NCBI GenBank assembly: GCA_039196965.1
Contig: JBCCUK010000004.1
Coordinates: 1 to 64,000 of the forward strand
Source of the DNA: CALLCD01 sp039196965
GTDB lineage: Bacteria > Pseudomonadota > Alphaproteobacteria > Caulobacterales > Hyphomonadaceae
Direction: 5' to 3'
DNA: 64,000 nt
Of the stretch, positions 35,057 through 44,154 are shown in pieces; positions within the stretch are counted from its first letter, which is position 1, and the number at the start of each line of letters is the position of its first letter. Both the position numbers and the translations under genes were made by a program. The notes beneath the pieces are model-generated. The model was not told where the DNA came from. It was given only the letters and a program-made list of their open reading frames with translations, and did no database searches.

Positions 35057-35401
35057 CTAAAGATCCTCCGGGAGCCGGGGTATGCCTTCATCATTAAGCG
35101 AGAGCTGCCATGTGCGGACCGCCAGCTTTATCTGCAATGGCTCATATAGATGGGGAAACAGATCCCCGCCGCGCGAAGTCTCCCATCTCAGGTCGCCGAG
35201 ATCATCAATTCGAAACTCCAGCAAACGGGTATTCCGGACACCAGCATAATGCAGGCTCAGAGTTTCGCCGACCTGCTTCCGTGTGGAAAGGTGGACATAG
35301 CCATCAGCAAGATCGAGATCTGTCTTGGTGACGCCTTCCGCTTCAGCGGCGCGCCAGTCTGAAGCGCTCAAAATTTTGTATGCGAAAATTTGATCAACCA
35401 T
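35057..35401 (-). CDS. DUF952 family protein
   Basis: A 114-residue cytosolic protein of DUF952 (function unknown). Marks: DGYVHLSTRKQVGETLSLHY and SRGGDLFPHLYEPLQI, the two conserved blocks. The ATG at 35401 was chosen; an in-frame TTG at 35413 is the alternative. It precedes pyrD with 3 bases between, so they are co-transcribed. The fold may be related to ADP-ribosyl transferases in some analyses, which I hold loosely. Confidence 0.9.
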   Translation of the reverse strand: MVDQIFAYKILSASDWRAAEAEGVTKTDLDLADGYVHLSTRKQVGETLSLHYAGVRNTRLLEFRIDDLGDLRWETSRGGDLFPHLYEPLQIKLAVRTWQLSLNDEGIPRLPEDL

Positions 35402-35441
35402 GGCTCGTTTCAAACAGGCTTCGAACCATCCGGCAATTGAG

Positions 35442-35465
35442 TAGGTGCCGATGACCGGGCACCTA
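35442..35465. promoter_or_regulatory. 8-base inverted repeat in front of the S24-type regulator gene
   Basis: TAGGTGCC-GATGACCG-GGCACCTA lies in the 148-base divergent region between the DUF952 and S24 genes, 85 bases before the S24 start. Arms are perfect. It could be the operator of the self-cleaving regulator or an RNA hairpin of either transcript. Confidence 0.4.
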
Positions 35466-35549
35466 GGACAATTTACCCACGCATAGGTTGATTTTCCTAT
35501 ATCGAAGCTATAAATTCAGGAGAGTAAACTTTGCTGGTTGGGTTAGCCG

Positions 35550-36167
35550 ATGAAACACGGTGATATCTGGCATGGGATCGATAAGCTCGCAGCTCTGCAT
35601 GGGTTAAGTCCCTCAGGTCTGGCAAAACTCGCTGGTCTTGATGCGACGGCTTTCAATCCGTCAAAGCGCCGAGGAAAAGATGGTCGGCTTCGCTGGCCAT
35701 CGACGGAAAGCGTCGCCAGGGCGCTTTCGGCGGTGGGAGCGGGTTTCGATGATCTTGCCAGTCTTATTGAAGGAAGGCGCGGCGCGACCGCCCCACTGAT
35801 TGGCTTTGCTCAGGCCGGCAGCGATGGCTATTTCGATGATGCAGGGTTTCCGATCGGCGAGGGCTGGGACGAGGTGAGGTTCCCCGGGCTTGGCGCTGAA
35901 CGGGTCTACGCGCTTGAAATATCCGGTGACAGTATGGAACCGGCCTACCGCGCAGGTGACAGAATTATTGTATCACCCGACGCTCCCTTGCGGCGTGGAG
36001 ATCGTGTTGTGGCCAAAACCAGAAATGGCGAGATAATGGCAAAGATTCTCGGGCGACGCACGGAAAACAGGATCGAACTAATCTCTATTAACCCCGACCA
36101 CCCGCCTCGCGAGTTCGTACCTGACGATGTGCTCTGGCTGGCGAGAATTATTTGGGCGAGCCAATAG
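35550..36167 (+). CDS. XRE-type regulator with LexA-like S24 self-cleavage domain
   Basis: 205 residues: an N-terminal helix-turn-helix (about 12-65, LSPSGLAKLAGLDATAF) and a C-terminal S24 peptidase domain (about 90-205). The putative Ala-Gly self-cleavage site is in FAQAGSDGY. Catalytic Ser is in ISGDSMEPAY and the catalytic Lys in MAKILGR. A second Lys in VVAKTRNGE is the usual neighbour. Such proteins work like LexA or phage CI, cleaving on RecA filaments, but many alphaproteobacterial ones are chromosomal stress regulators. No phage genes are near, so a prophage origin is not favoured. Confidence 0.88.
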   Translation: MKHGDIWHGIDKLAALHGLSPSGLAKLAGLDATAFNPSKRRGKDGRLRWPSTESVARALSAVGAGFDDLASLIEGRRGATAPLIGFAQAGSDGYFDDAGFPIGEGWDEVRFPGLGAERVYALEISGDSMEPAYRAGDRIIVSPDAPLRRGDRVVAKTRNGEIMAKILGRRTENRIELISINPDHPPREFVPDDVLWLARIIWASQ

Positions 36168-36267
36168 GGTTTTTGCAATCTCGATTTGTGGATCGGGAAT
36201 TTTTGAACTAAGTTCATATTATAAGCGTCGGAGGATGAGGGCTCAAAACGACCAAGGAGATACGCCC

Positions 36268-36906
36268 ATGTCATACCCAACCTTACGCTTTTCACTGGCA
36301 GCGACTGTTTTCAGCGTCGCAAGCCTCAGTCCAGCCATTGCCCAAAGGTTCGATAAGGTGGAGCATACAAGCAATGTTGCTCTCAGCAGTTATGAGCAGG
36401 TTTACATTGCACCGGTCGAGATCGATCTTTCGCCGAACCAGAGCGGAGAAAATGCGCAGATCCGGGCTCGCGAGAACCGCCCTACCCGCCGCAAGGATTC
36501 AGATATCAGCGAGCGCGACCAGCTGGATAATATCGCAGAATTTCAGGAAACTCTGACAGACGCCTTCGCAAAGAAGTTCGAATTGGTCGATCAACCGGGT
36601 GATGGCGTGCTAACAGTCGATGCAACAATCACCGAACTCATCTCAAACCGCCCGACCTCTAACGATCTCGGCCGTTCACAGGCTCTCAGCCTTGGCTCGA
36701 TCAGCGCTGGTGGTGCCGCTTATCGTGTGGAACTGAAAGAGGATGATGAGTTACTCGTACAGATTTCAGATCGATACAAAACTTCACTGACGGACCAAGT
36801 GCCGCGCCTCAGCCAGTGGCAGGATGCCCACAAGACCTTCAAGCGCTTTTCCCGCCAACTGGCGAAGTATACATCGAAGCATCAGCCCCGCGAAAGTCAG
36901 TCCTAG
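36268..36906 (+). CDS. secreted DUF3313-like protein (first of a tandem pair)
   Basis: A 212-residue exported protein: signal peptide 1-26 (cut after AIA-Q), then SSYEQVYIAPVEIDL and GDGVLTVDATITELISNRPT, blocks that resemble the DUF3313 group of periplasmic proteins. Mixed alpha/beta, no cysteines in the mature part. AAGGAG lies upstream of the ATG. The next gene is a clear paralogue. Function unknown; an envelope role is inferred from export. Confidence 0.82.
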   Translation: MSYPTLRFSLAATVFSVASLSPAIAQRFDKVEHTSNVALSSYEQVYIAPVEIDLSPNQSGENAQIRARENRPTRRKDSDISERDQLDNIAEFQETLTDAFAKKFELVDQPGDGVLTVDATITELISNRPTSNDLGRSQALSLGSISAGGAAYRVELKEDDELLVQISDRYKTSLTDQVPRLSQWQDAHKTFKRFSRQLAKYTSKHQPRESQS

Positions 36907-36936
36907 AACCGCCGCTTGCATAAAGGAGTAAAAGAT

Positions 36937-37536
36937 ATGGCCCTCAAAACCCCAAAACATCATGCTCTTATCGCCATCGCATTCGCCGCGGCATTAACAG
37001 CATCGGCGAGCGCGCGCCCGTTCGATGAAGTCAGCAACAAATCGGCTGAAAATCCTCTGGCATCGTATCAGAGCGTTTACATCGCTCCTGTGCAAGTCGA
37101 TCTCGGCGACGATGTACGCCGCGATATTCGTGATCTGAGATCTCCACGGCCGGTCACTGAGATCGATCAGGGTCGGCGTGCTGAGCGCCTTCAGCGGGAT
37201 CTGACCCGTGCCTTCGACAAAAAATTCACCCTAGCAGAAGCTCCCGGTGAGGGCATTCTGACAGTCGAGGCGACACTCACGGGTCTTCGCTCTACGCGGC
37301 CGACGCTCGCCGAACTGGATGTAAACTCTCAAACTGATTTCGGTAATTCGATTTATGCTGGAGGGGCCGACTATGCCGTTCGGCTGATCGAGGAGGACGA
37401 CGTGCTGGTTGAGATCGAAGAGCGCGACCAGACATTTCTGAATGACGGCCGGCCACGTATTGGCCTGTGGCAGGACGCCGACCGTTCATCCCGGCGCTTC
37501 TCCAGCCGCCTCGCCAGGTACGTGAAGAACAACTGA
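36937..37536 (+). CDS. secreted DUF3313-like protein (second of a tandem pair)
   Basis: A 199-residue paralogue of the upstream gene: signal peptide 1-27 (ending SASA-R), then LASYQSVYIAPVQVDLG and GEGILTVEATLTGLRSTRPT, matching its neighbour block by block, and a shared ending LARYVKNN/LAKYTSKH. AAGGAG lies 8 bases before the ATG. The two lie 30 bases apart and presumably share a transcript. Two diverged copies kept side by side suggest a heterodimer or separate expression levels. Confidence 0.82.
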   Translation: MALKTPKHHALIAIAFAAALTASASARPFDEVSNKSAENPLASYQSVYIAPVQVDLGDDVRRDIRDLRSPRPVTEIDQGRRAERLQRDLTRAFDKKFTLAEAPGEGILTVEATLTGLRSTRPTLAELDVNSQTDFGNSIYAGGADYAVRLIEEDDVLVEIEERDQTFLNDGRPRIGLWQDADRSSRRFSSRLARYVKNN

Positions 37537-37690
37537 CCATTGATGCCGGCGGGCTCGCAAAGGTTCGCTTGGTTTTCCAACGTTTTCCAATCCCGGCCAA
37601 CCACATGGCATAATTAGAAAATTCGCCTCAACGTCTTTTCCATCCTCCCGGATATGCTAGCCCTTTGGGCAAGCAAGAATGGAGTTCACG

Positions 37691-39760
37691 ATGAAGCAAC
37701 ATGTACTCTCAGCCGGGCTGGCCACCGCCATAGCCATCACCTGCCCGGCATTTGCCGATGACACATCCCCCCGGTTCACCGCCGAGCGTGTCTTCGATCT
37801 GGAATTTGCAGACGATCCGCAAATCTCGCCCGATGGCAGTACAATTGTCTATGTCCGCAAATCCATGGATCGGATGAAAGATGCCATTCGCGGCGATCTT
37901 TGGGTTATAGATACACGCACTGGCGCACACAGGCCCCTGATTGAAGGAGGCGCTTCGGCAGGCGCGCCGCGCTGGGACCCGGCAGGTGAGCGCCTTCTCT
38001 ACACAACAGCATCGAAAAGCGGCCCCGAACTCCGCATCTATTATATGAATTCGGGCAAGGACTTTTCCCTCGCTCAATTCTCCGAAGCTCCGCGCCAGGC
38101 GGTATGGTCACCTAATGGCGAGCAAATCGCCTTCACCCAATTTACCCCAGCGGCCCCGCCCGCTTTTGCAAAACCTCCGACGCAACCAAAAGGCGCAGAA
38201 TGGTCGCCACCAGTTAAGGTCATTGACGATATGACCTACCGTTTTGACGGAGCCGGTTATCTTCGCGAAGGTGCAGACCAGATTTATACACTTTCTGCCG
38301 AAGGCGGGTCACCGCGCCAGGTGACTTCCGGAGAAACAAGATTCGGACAGCCGGAATGGCGGGACAACGACACACTGCTGGTCGTCGGCAATACAAGCGA
38401 GGATCGTGACCTTGATCCGATTGAAAGTGAGATCTATGCGGTGTCCCTTTCGGATCTTTCGATCTCTCCCCTGACGACCCGCGACGGGCCCGATGCTAAT
38501 CCGAAGACCTCGCCGGACGGCGATCAAATCGCCTATCTCGGCTATGATGATGAAGTGAAATCCTATCAGATCACGGAGCTTTACGTTATGCCATCGGGCG
38601 GTGGCGAACCCCGCCATCTGACAGCGGACTTCGACCGCAGCATTACAAGCTTTGAATGGCATCCAGGCGGCGACGCAGTAATTGCGCAGGTTGAGAATGA
38701 TGGCCGGATCGAACTCGTCGAGATTGATCTCGACGGATCGAGAAATATCCTCGCCACAGGGCTCGGCGGCACGTCTTTCGGCCGCCCCTATGCCGGGGCA
38801 AGTTTTTCGGTGTCCGGTGAGCGTCGGCCAACCTTTGCTTTCACGACCGCTGATGCCTCGGCACCTGCAGATGTTAGTGTTCTGGGGCGCAATGTAGAAG
38901 ATCGTCAGCTCACGAACCTGAACGATGATCTTCTACCCTATCTCGATATGGCCGAAGTGGAAGAGATACGTGTTCCATCAAGCTTCGATGGCCTCGACAT
39001 TCAGGCCTGGGTGGCTTTGCCGCCGGACTTTGTCGCCGATGGATCTTTCCCTATGATCCTTGAGATACATGGTGGGCCACAGACAATGTACGGCCCTTAC
39101 TTCTCGGCCGAAATTCAGCGCTACGCAGCGGAAGGCTATGTGACCGTCTATGCCAATCCGCGGGGCTCAACGGGATATGGGGAGGACTTCACACAGCTCA
39201 TTGATCTCAATTATCCGGGAGAAGACTATGATGATCTGATGAGCATCACGGATTATCTGATTGCGGAGAATTATGTCGATGAGGATAGGCTTTTCGTGAC
39301 CGGTGGCTCCGGTGGTGGCGTGCTGACAGCTTGGATTGTCGGCAAGACCGATCGCTTCGCGGGCGCAGCTACAATCAAACCAGTCATCAATTGGCTGACC
39401 ATGGCCCTTACCGCTGATATTGGGGCCTATGTACGGCGTCACTGGATACGTTCAGATCCATGGTCTGACCCGGATGCATTCTGGAAACATTCACCGATCT
39501 CCCTCGTCGGCAATGTTACCACGCCGACCCTCGTCATGGTTGGCGAAGAGGACTGGCGCACACCTACCTGGGAGGCCGAGCAATTCTACGGAGCCCTGAA
39601 ACTTCGCGAGATCGAAACGGCGCTGATACGAATTCCGGGCTCTTCCCATTATATTGCGGGCCGACCCAGCCGCCTGATCGCGAAGACGGATAACATCATG
39701 GGATGGTTTAAGAAATATGATCCGGCAAACGCGGAAAGTGGGACTGACGCAGAGGGCTAA
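37691..39760 (+). CDS. secreted S9 family prolyl oligopeptidase-like peptidase
   Basis: A 689-residue serine peptidase. Signal peptide 1-22 (ending AFA-D), a seven-bladed beta-propeller of WD-like strands (about 30-420) and a C-terminal alpha/beta-hydrolase domain (about 430-680). Catalytic Ser is in VTGGSGGGV, with Asp in GEEDWRTPT and His in GSSHYIAG; HGGPQTMYG is the oxyanion segment. It should cut short peptides in the periplasm. The start was set at MKQHVLS, since GGAG lies 6 bases upstream; an in-frame ATG lies 4 codons before it. Its end overlaps the convergent VOC gene by 4 bases. Confidence 0.92.
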   Translation: MKQHVLSAGLATAIAITCPAFADDTSPRFTAERVFDLEFADDPQISPDGSTIVYVRKSMDRMKDAIRGDLWVIDTRTGAHRPLIEGGASAGAPRWDPAGERLLYTTASKSGPELRIYYMNSGKDFSLAQFSEAPRQAVWSPNGEQIAFTQFTPAAPPAFAKPPTQPKGAEWSPPVKVIDDMTYRFDGAGYLREGADQIYTLSAEGGSPRQVTSGETRFGQPEWRDNDTLLVVGNTSEDRDLDPIESEIYAVSLSDLSISPLTTRDGPDANPKTSPDGDQIAYLGYDDEVKSYQITELYVMPSGGGEPRHLTADFDRSITSFEWHPGGDAVIAQVENDGRIELVEIDLDGSRNILATGLGGTSFGRPYAGASFSVSGERRPTFAFTTADASAPADVSVLGRNVEDRQLTNLNDDLLPYLDMAEVEEIRVPSSFDGLDIQAWVALPPDFVADGSFPMILEIHGGPQTMYGPYFSAEIQRYAAEGYVTVYANPRGSTGYGEDFTQLIDLNYPGEDYDDLMSITDYLIAENYVDEDRLFVTGGSGGGVLTAWIVGKTDRFAGAATIKPVINWLTMALTADIGAYVRRHWIRSDPWSDPDAFWKHSPISLVGNVTTPTLVMVGEEDWRTPTWEAEQFYGALKLREIETALIRIPGSSHYIAGRPSRLIAKTDNIMGWFKKYDPANAESGTDAEG

Positions 39761-40143
39761 CGCATCATCTCGATTAGGTCCCACTTGTTTCCAAACGGAT
39801 CAGTAAAGACGGCAACAGTGCCATAATTCTCTCGGCGCGGCGTTTCCAGAAAGGTGACGCCGCGCTTTTGCATTCTGGCGTAGTCCCGATCGAAATCGTC
39901 CGTCTCGAGAAAAAATCCGACTCGCCCGCCCGTCTGGTTGCCCGTTGCCGCGTGCTGCTGCGGTGTAGCAGCCTTGGCAAGGAGGATCGCCGTTTCTGCC
40001 CCTTGGGGGGCGACGCGAACCCACCGCTTGCCCGGCGAAATCTGCATATCTTCTAGAAGCTCAAAACCGAGATCATCAATATAAAATCGAATACCGGAAT
40101 CATAATCCGGCACGAGAAGCGTAATTGTGGCTATGCGAGGCAA
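39757..40143 (-). CDS. glyoxalase/VOC family protein
   Basis: A 128-residue VOC-fold protein of two beta-alpha-beta-beta-beta modules: RIATITLLVPDYDSGIRFY (with a His-less metal position) and GGRVGFFLETDDFDRDY, ending VAVFTDPFGNKWDLIEM with the C-terminal Glu ligand. Probably a dioxygenase- or lyase-like enzyme or a binding protein of unknown substrate. It is the last gene of the methionine operon, 6 bases after the second MetH half; its position may be accidental to methionine. Confidence 0.85.
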   Translation of the reverse strand: MPRIATITLLVPDYDSGIRFYIDDLGFELLEDMQISPGKRWVRVAPQGAETAILLAKAATPQQHAATGNQTGGRVGFFLETDDFDRDYARMQKRGVTFLETPRRENYGTVAVFTDPFGNKWDLIEMMR

Positions 40144-40149
40144 ATCATA

Positions 40150-42792
40150 TCACTCCGCCGCCACACTGACCTGGTCGAACGGGTCGTAACTGAGGATCGG
40201 TGCGAGCCAGCGTTCGGCGGTACGCATATCCCATCCCTTGCGTTTAGCATATTCTGCTACCTGATCGCGGGCGATCCGGCCAACGGCGAAGTAAACAGAT
40301 TCCGGATGGCTGAAATAAAGGCCCGAAACGCTCGCCGCCGGATACATAGCATAGCTTGACGTCAAACCAACACCAATATTTTTCTCACAATCGAGCAACC
40401 TGAAGAGAGTTTCTTTTTCGGTATGATCAGGCTGTGACGGATAGCCCGGCGCAGGGCGAACACCCTGATATTTTTCTCTGATCAAATCGTCATTGGAAAG
40501 CGTTTCATCTTTGGCGTAGCCCCAATATTCCGTCCGCACACGCCAGTGCATGTATTCAGCGGCAGCCTCGGCAAAGCGATCAGCCAGAGCCTTTACCATG
40601 ATCGCCGAATAGTCATCACCCTTCTCTTCAAAGTCCTTTGCAATCGTCTCTGCTTCCGGCCCCGCCGTCACACAGAAGGCCCCAATATGATCGCTGTCGT
40701 CCCCGACAAAATCCGACATCGCGAAATTCGGCTTGTCATTCGTCTTCGGCATTTGCTGACGGAGCGCGTGGAACGTCTCTCCATTATCGAGCTTGATATC
40801 ATCACCAAATTGCTTCGCACCAAAGAAACCGATCACAGCCTTCGGCTTGAACCAGGCCTCACCGATAACCTGCTGCATCATGGCCTGGGTATCATTCCAA
40901 AGTGCTGTTGCCGCCGCCCCAACCTTCTCATCTTCAAGAATTCGCGGATAACGCCCGGCAAGGTCCCAACTCGCAAAATATGGCGTCCAGTCAATGAACC
41001 GCGCAAGCTCTCCGAGGTCGAGATCTTCTAACACCTTCACATCATTTGAAAGGTTTGGCTCAATCGCCCGCCTTTCGGAAGATACGACAAGTCGATTCGC
41101 ACGCGCATCCTGAATGGGAATGCGCTCCTTTGGCGGGCCATTTTTACGGGTGTCACGCAAGCGCTGATAACGCGCCTGAGTCATGTCCCAAAAACCGGGG
41201 CGCTCTTCATCGGACATCATGGCCCCAACCACGCCAACAGCCCGGCTGGCGTCGGTCACATGAATGGTTGGCCCATTAATCCGTACCGGATCAATCTTTA
41301 CCGCCGTATGCGCGGGGCTGGTGGTTGCGCCGCCGATAAGCAGAGGCATCTCCATCCCTGTGCGCTGCATTTCTGAAGCAACATAAACCATTTCATCAAG
41401 GCTGGGCGTAATAAGGCCAGAGAGGCCAATCATGTCGACCTCGTTCGCTTCAGCTTCCTCGAGTATCTTTTCGGCGGGAACCATGACACCAAGATCGATG
41501 ATTTCATAACCATTACAGGCGAGTACGACTCCGACGATATTTTTGCCAATATCGTGAACATCGCCCTTCACCGTGGCCATCAGCACCTTGCCGTTCGATT
41601 TCCCGATAAGACCAAGCTGTTGCTTCTCCTCTTCCATGAAGGGTTCCAGATGAGCTACAGCAGCCTTCATCACCCGGGCAGATTTCACGACTTGCGGCAA
41701 AAACATCTTTCCGGACCCGAACAAATCTCCGACGACGTTCATTCCGTCCATCAAGGGGCCTTCGATAACGTGGAGCGGGCGTTCCGATGCCTGACGAGCT
41801 TCCTCGGTGTCCTCCACGATGAACTCGGTAATGCCATTCACAAGCGCATGTTCAAGACGGCCAGATACCGGGCCTTCGCGCCAGGACATATCCTTTTCTT
41901 TCGTCTTGCCTTTCTGGCCTTTAAACCGCTCGGCAATTTCGATCAGGCGCTCCGTGGCATCAGACCTGCGATTGAGGATGACGTCCTCGACCCGTGTCCG
42001 AAGTTCCGGTTCGATTTCATCATAGATATCGAGCTGACCGGCATTGACGATGCCCATATCCATGCCGGCAGGAATGGCGTGATACAAAAATACAGAATGC
42101 ATGGCCCGGCGCACAGGTTCATTGCCCCGGAACGAAAAGCTGACATTGGACAGCCCGCCAGAGATATGCACCCCCGGACATGCGGCGCGTATGCGGCGCG
42201 CTGCTTCGATAAAATCGACCGCATAGGGATCATGCTCTTCTATCCCTGTGGCAACGGCAAAGATATTTGGATCAAATATAATATCTTCCGGCGGGAAACC
42301 GACCGTCTCGGTCAATATCTTATAGGCCCGCTCACAGATCTCGACTTTACGGTCCGCGGTGTCTGCCTGACCCACCTCATCGAAAGCCATGACAACTGTG
42401 GCTGCGCCATAGGCAAGAACGGAACGGGCTTGATCAATAAAAGGCTCCTCGCCTTCTTTAAGCGAAATGGAGTTCACAACCGCCTTGCCCTGAACGCATT
42501 TCAGCCCGGCTTCGATCACCTCCCATTTTGAGCTGTCAATCATGACAGGAACCCGGGCAATGTCCGGCTCTGCAGCAATCAGGTTGAGGAAAGTCGTCAT
42601 GGCCTCAGCGCCATCGAGCATGCCCTCATCCATATTGACGTCAATAATTTGGGCCCCGTTTTCGACCTGGTTGCGGGCAACCTCGACAGCCGCAGCGTAA
42701 TCGCCAGCTGTGATCAGCTTACGGAATTTTGCCGAACCGGTGACATTTGTCCGCTCACCGATATTGATGAAGGTCTGGGAGGCCTGGGTCAT
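40150..42792 (-). CDS. metH: methionine synthase, folate/cobalamin/activation half
   Basis: 880 residues carrying the last three MetH modules. Pterin-binding domain begins at FINIGERTNVTGSAKF (8-23) with DVNMDEGML. The B12 domain has DVHDIG (411-416, His413 ligand to cobalt), SGLITPSLDEM and IGGATTSPAHT. The reactivation domain has RPAPGYPSQPDHTEK (AdoMet site) and a KNIGVGLTSSYAMYP region. The homocysteine-binding (BHMT) domain is missing here but is encoded separately at 44151-45209. The protein should transfer methyl from 5-methyl-THF through cobalamin to homocysteine bound by its partner. Three other genes separate the halves within the operon. Confidence 0.96.
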   Translation of the reverse strand: MTQASQTFINIGERTNVTGSAKFRKLITAGDYAAAVEVARNQVENGAQIIDVNMDEGMLDGAEAMTTFLNLIAAEPDIARVPVMIDSSKWEVIEAGLKCVQGKAVVNSISLKEGEEPFIDQARSVLAYGAATVVMAFDEVGQADTADRKVEICERAYKILTETVGFPPEDIIFDPNIFAVATGIEEHDPYAVDFIEAARRIRAACPGVHISGGLSNVSFSFRGNEPVRRAMHSVFLYHAIPAGMDMGIVNAGQLDIYDEIEPELRTRVEDVILNRRSDATERLIEIAERFKGQKGKTKEKDMSWREGPVSGRLEHALVNGITEFIVEDTEEARQASERPLHVIEGPLMDGMNVVGDLFGSGKMFLPQVVKSARVMKAAVAHLEPFMEEEKQQLGLIGKSNGKVLMATVKGDVHDIGKNIVGVVLACNGYEIIDLGVMVPAEKILEEAEANEVDMIGLSGLITPSLDEMVYVASEMQRTGMEMPLLIGGATTSPAHTAVKIDPVRINGPTIHVTDASRAVGVVGAMMSDEERPGFWDMTQARYQRLRDTRKNGPPKERIPIQDARANRLVVSSERRAIEPNLSNDVKVLEDLDLGELARFIDWTPYFASWDLAGRYPRILEDEKVGAAATALWNDTQAMMQQVIGEAWFKPKAVIGFFGAKQFGDDIKLDNGETFHALRQQMPKTNDKPNFAMSDFVGDDSDHIGAFCVTAGPEAETIAKDFEEKGDDYSAIMVKALADRFAEAAAEYMHWRVRTEYWGYAKDETLSNDDLIREKYQGVRPAPGYPSQPDHTEKETLFRLLDCEKNIGVGLTSSYAMYPAASVSGLYFSHPESVYFAVGRIARDQVAEYAKRKGWDMRTAERWLAPILSYDPFDQVSVAAE

Positions 42793-42801
42793 AATAGCCT
42801 T

Positions 42802-43155
42802 TTATTCGTCGAGAATGGTTTCAAATCCGCCAAAGATCATGCGGCTGCCATCGAATGGCACCTTGGCATCTTCGTCCGCAAAGAAAGGATCCTTCACCGC
42901 CTCCTCCATGCCAGCGTCACGCGCTTTTTTCGATGACCACACAATCCACGAAAGCACAACCGTTTCGCCGGGTTCACATTTCACTGCCATGGGAAACGAG
43001 GTCACCTCTCCATCGGGTATATCAGCCCCCCAGCACTCCACAACGCGTATCGCACCGTACTTTTTAAATACGGCGACGGAGGCACTCGCATGATCGAGAT
43101 AGGCCTGCTTGTTCTCGGTTGGAACAGCGAGCACAAACCCGTCAATATAGGTCAT
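42802..43155 (-). CDS. DUF1428 family protein
   Basis: A 117-residue dimeric alpha/beta-barrel-type protein of DUF1428 (E. coli YbaA group). Marks: DGFVLAVPTENKQAYLDHA, WGADIPDGEVTSFPMAVK, VVLSWIVWSSKKARD, and DGSRMIFGGFE. Function unknown. It lies between the PPOX-family gene (4-base overlap at its start) and the folate/B12 half of metH (9-base gap). Confidence 0.9.
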   Translation of the reverse strand: MTYIDGFVLAVPTENKQAYLDHASASVAVFKKYGAIRVVECWGADIPDGEVTSFPMAVKCEPGETVVLSWIVWSSKKARDAGMEEAVKDPFFADEDAKVPFDGSRMIFGGFETILDE

Positions 43156-43712
43156 CTGCTACGCTCCATACCTGCAAGGCCATCTATGCTTTGGTCATTC
43201 TCAACGAAGAACTGTTCGTCCACCGCGTCACCGTGTTTTTCATAGGCGTGATCCCAGGTGCGCTTTAGCTGATCGCGTTCCTGCTTGAAGTCCATAAATG
43301 GCACACCCCAGCCGCAACTGTCGGCAATTCGTGTGACATTCACTTTCACAATAGCCCGGGCCTTCTCAAAGTTCGGGAAGTGCTCAAGGAGCGCCGGAAA
43401 TCGTGGATCGTCGAACTGAACAGCTTCGCCCTCGCCATAGAGCCGCAGGATCAGGGCAGACCCCTCGAAAGCACAGAACATGATGGTGATGCGCTTGTTT
43501 TCCTTTAAATGCGCCATTGTCTCAATGCCTGACCCGCCAAGGTCTAGCCAGGCGACTTCGTTCGGCCCAAGTATGGCAAAGCTGTCATAGCCCTTGGGGC
43601 TGACATTTACATGACCATCAGCTGACAGCGGCGCGGTCGCAACAAAGAACATCTTCTGTTTACTGATGAAACTCTCTAGTTTTTCAGTAATGTGATCATA
43701 CATTTTTCCCAT
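43152..43712 (-). CDS. pyridoxamine-5'-phosphate-oxidase-like flavoprotein
   Basis: A 186-residue split-barrel FMN-binding protein. VATAPLSADGHVNVSPKGYDS and LDLGGSGIETMAHLKENKR are typical of the PPOX group (FMN-phosphate arginine/serine region), then MFCAFEGSALILRLYGEG. Likely FMN- or F420-dependent oxidoreductase or a heme-binding relative; there is no sign that it makes PLP. The start MGKMYDHI has AGGA 11 bases before. It overlaps DUF1428 by 4 bases and lies 4 bases after the cyclotransferase-like gene. Confidence 0.87.
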   Translation of the reverse strand: MGKMYDHITEKLESFISKQKMFFVATAPLSADGHVNVSPKGYDSFAILGPNEVAWLDLGGSGIETMAHLKENKRITIMFCAFEGSALILRLYGEGEAVQFDDPRFPALLEHFPNFEKARAIVKVNVTRIADSCGWGVPFMDFKQERDQLKRTWDHAYEKHGDAVDEQFFVENDQSIDGLAGMERSR

Positions 43713-43716
43713 CGGC

Positions 43717-44154
43717 TCAGGTTCCTTTTCTTGATCGACCGGCCTCAAGGGGCCAGTTATCGCTCTCAACCCGCTGCGAGGCATCAACAGGTTGATTATA
43801 CCAATAAATCCAGGCTTGTTCGCCGGTTTTCTGGGCACGGTCGTCAAGCAGCGGAACCTGCCGCCGAATGTAGAGAGATGTACTAGGATCTCCACTAACA
43901 TCCTCGAACGCGTCGAGTGCCGCGACAACCTTCGCATCATCAACACGATAGCGAATGCCGTGGCAAAGCCCCTCACCCTCTACGACACCCGGAAACCCAT
44001 CCAGACTGTACATGCATCCAGCAAACCTGCAGGAGCCCAAAAACGCTCCAGCAGCGTCCAGATCGATATGATCCGGCATGCCGGACGCTCCTTGTTTCAG
44101 AAGGCCGTAAAAGACGAAAAGATCGCCAGAGGAGACAGTTTCATTGTCTGTCAT
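43717..44154 (-). CDS. gamma-glutamylcyclotransferase-like (AIG2) protein
   Basis: A 145-residue GGCT-fold protein. VFYGLLKQGASG (14-25) is the YGxL substrate loop and ALDAFEDV holds the putative catalytic glutamate. Members cyclise gamma-glutamyl peptides to 5-oxoproline, including glutathione, and are linked to sulfur recycling; the acceptor here is unknown. It overlaps the BHMT half of metH by 4 bases (ATGA). Finding it inside the methionine operon suggests a tie between glutathione/cysteine and methionine (inference). Confidence 0.85.
   Translation of the reverse strand: MTDNETVSSGDLFVFYGLLKQGASGMPDHIDLDAAGAFLGSCRFAGCMYSLDGFPGVVEGEGLCHGIRYRVDDAKVVAALDAFEDVSGDPSTSLYIRRQVPLLDDRAQKTGEQAWIYWYNQPVDASQRVESDNWPLEAGRSRKGT

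Noticed and set aside
35550..36167. S24 regulator as a sign of a prophage
   Set aside because: No integrase, capsid, terminase, lysis or attachment-site signal lies within the surrounding 20 kb; similar chromosomal regulators exist.
41554..42531. Open plus-strand frame of 325 codons
   Set aside because: Antisense to the well-supported folate/B12 half of metH; its composition is typical of a shadow frame.
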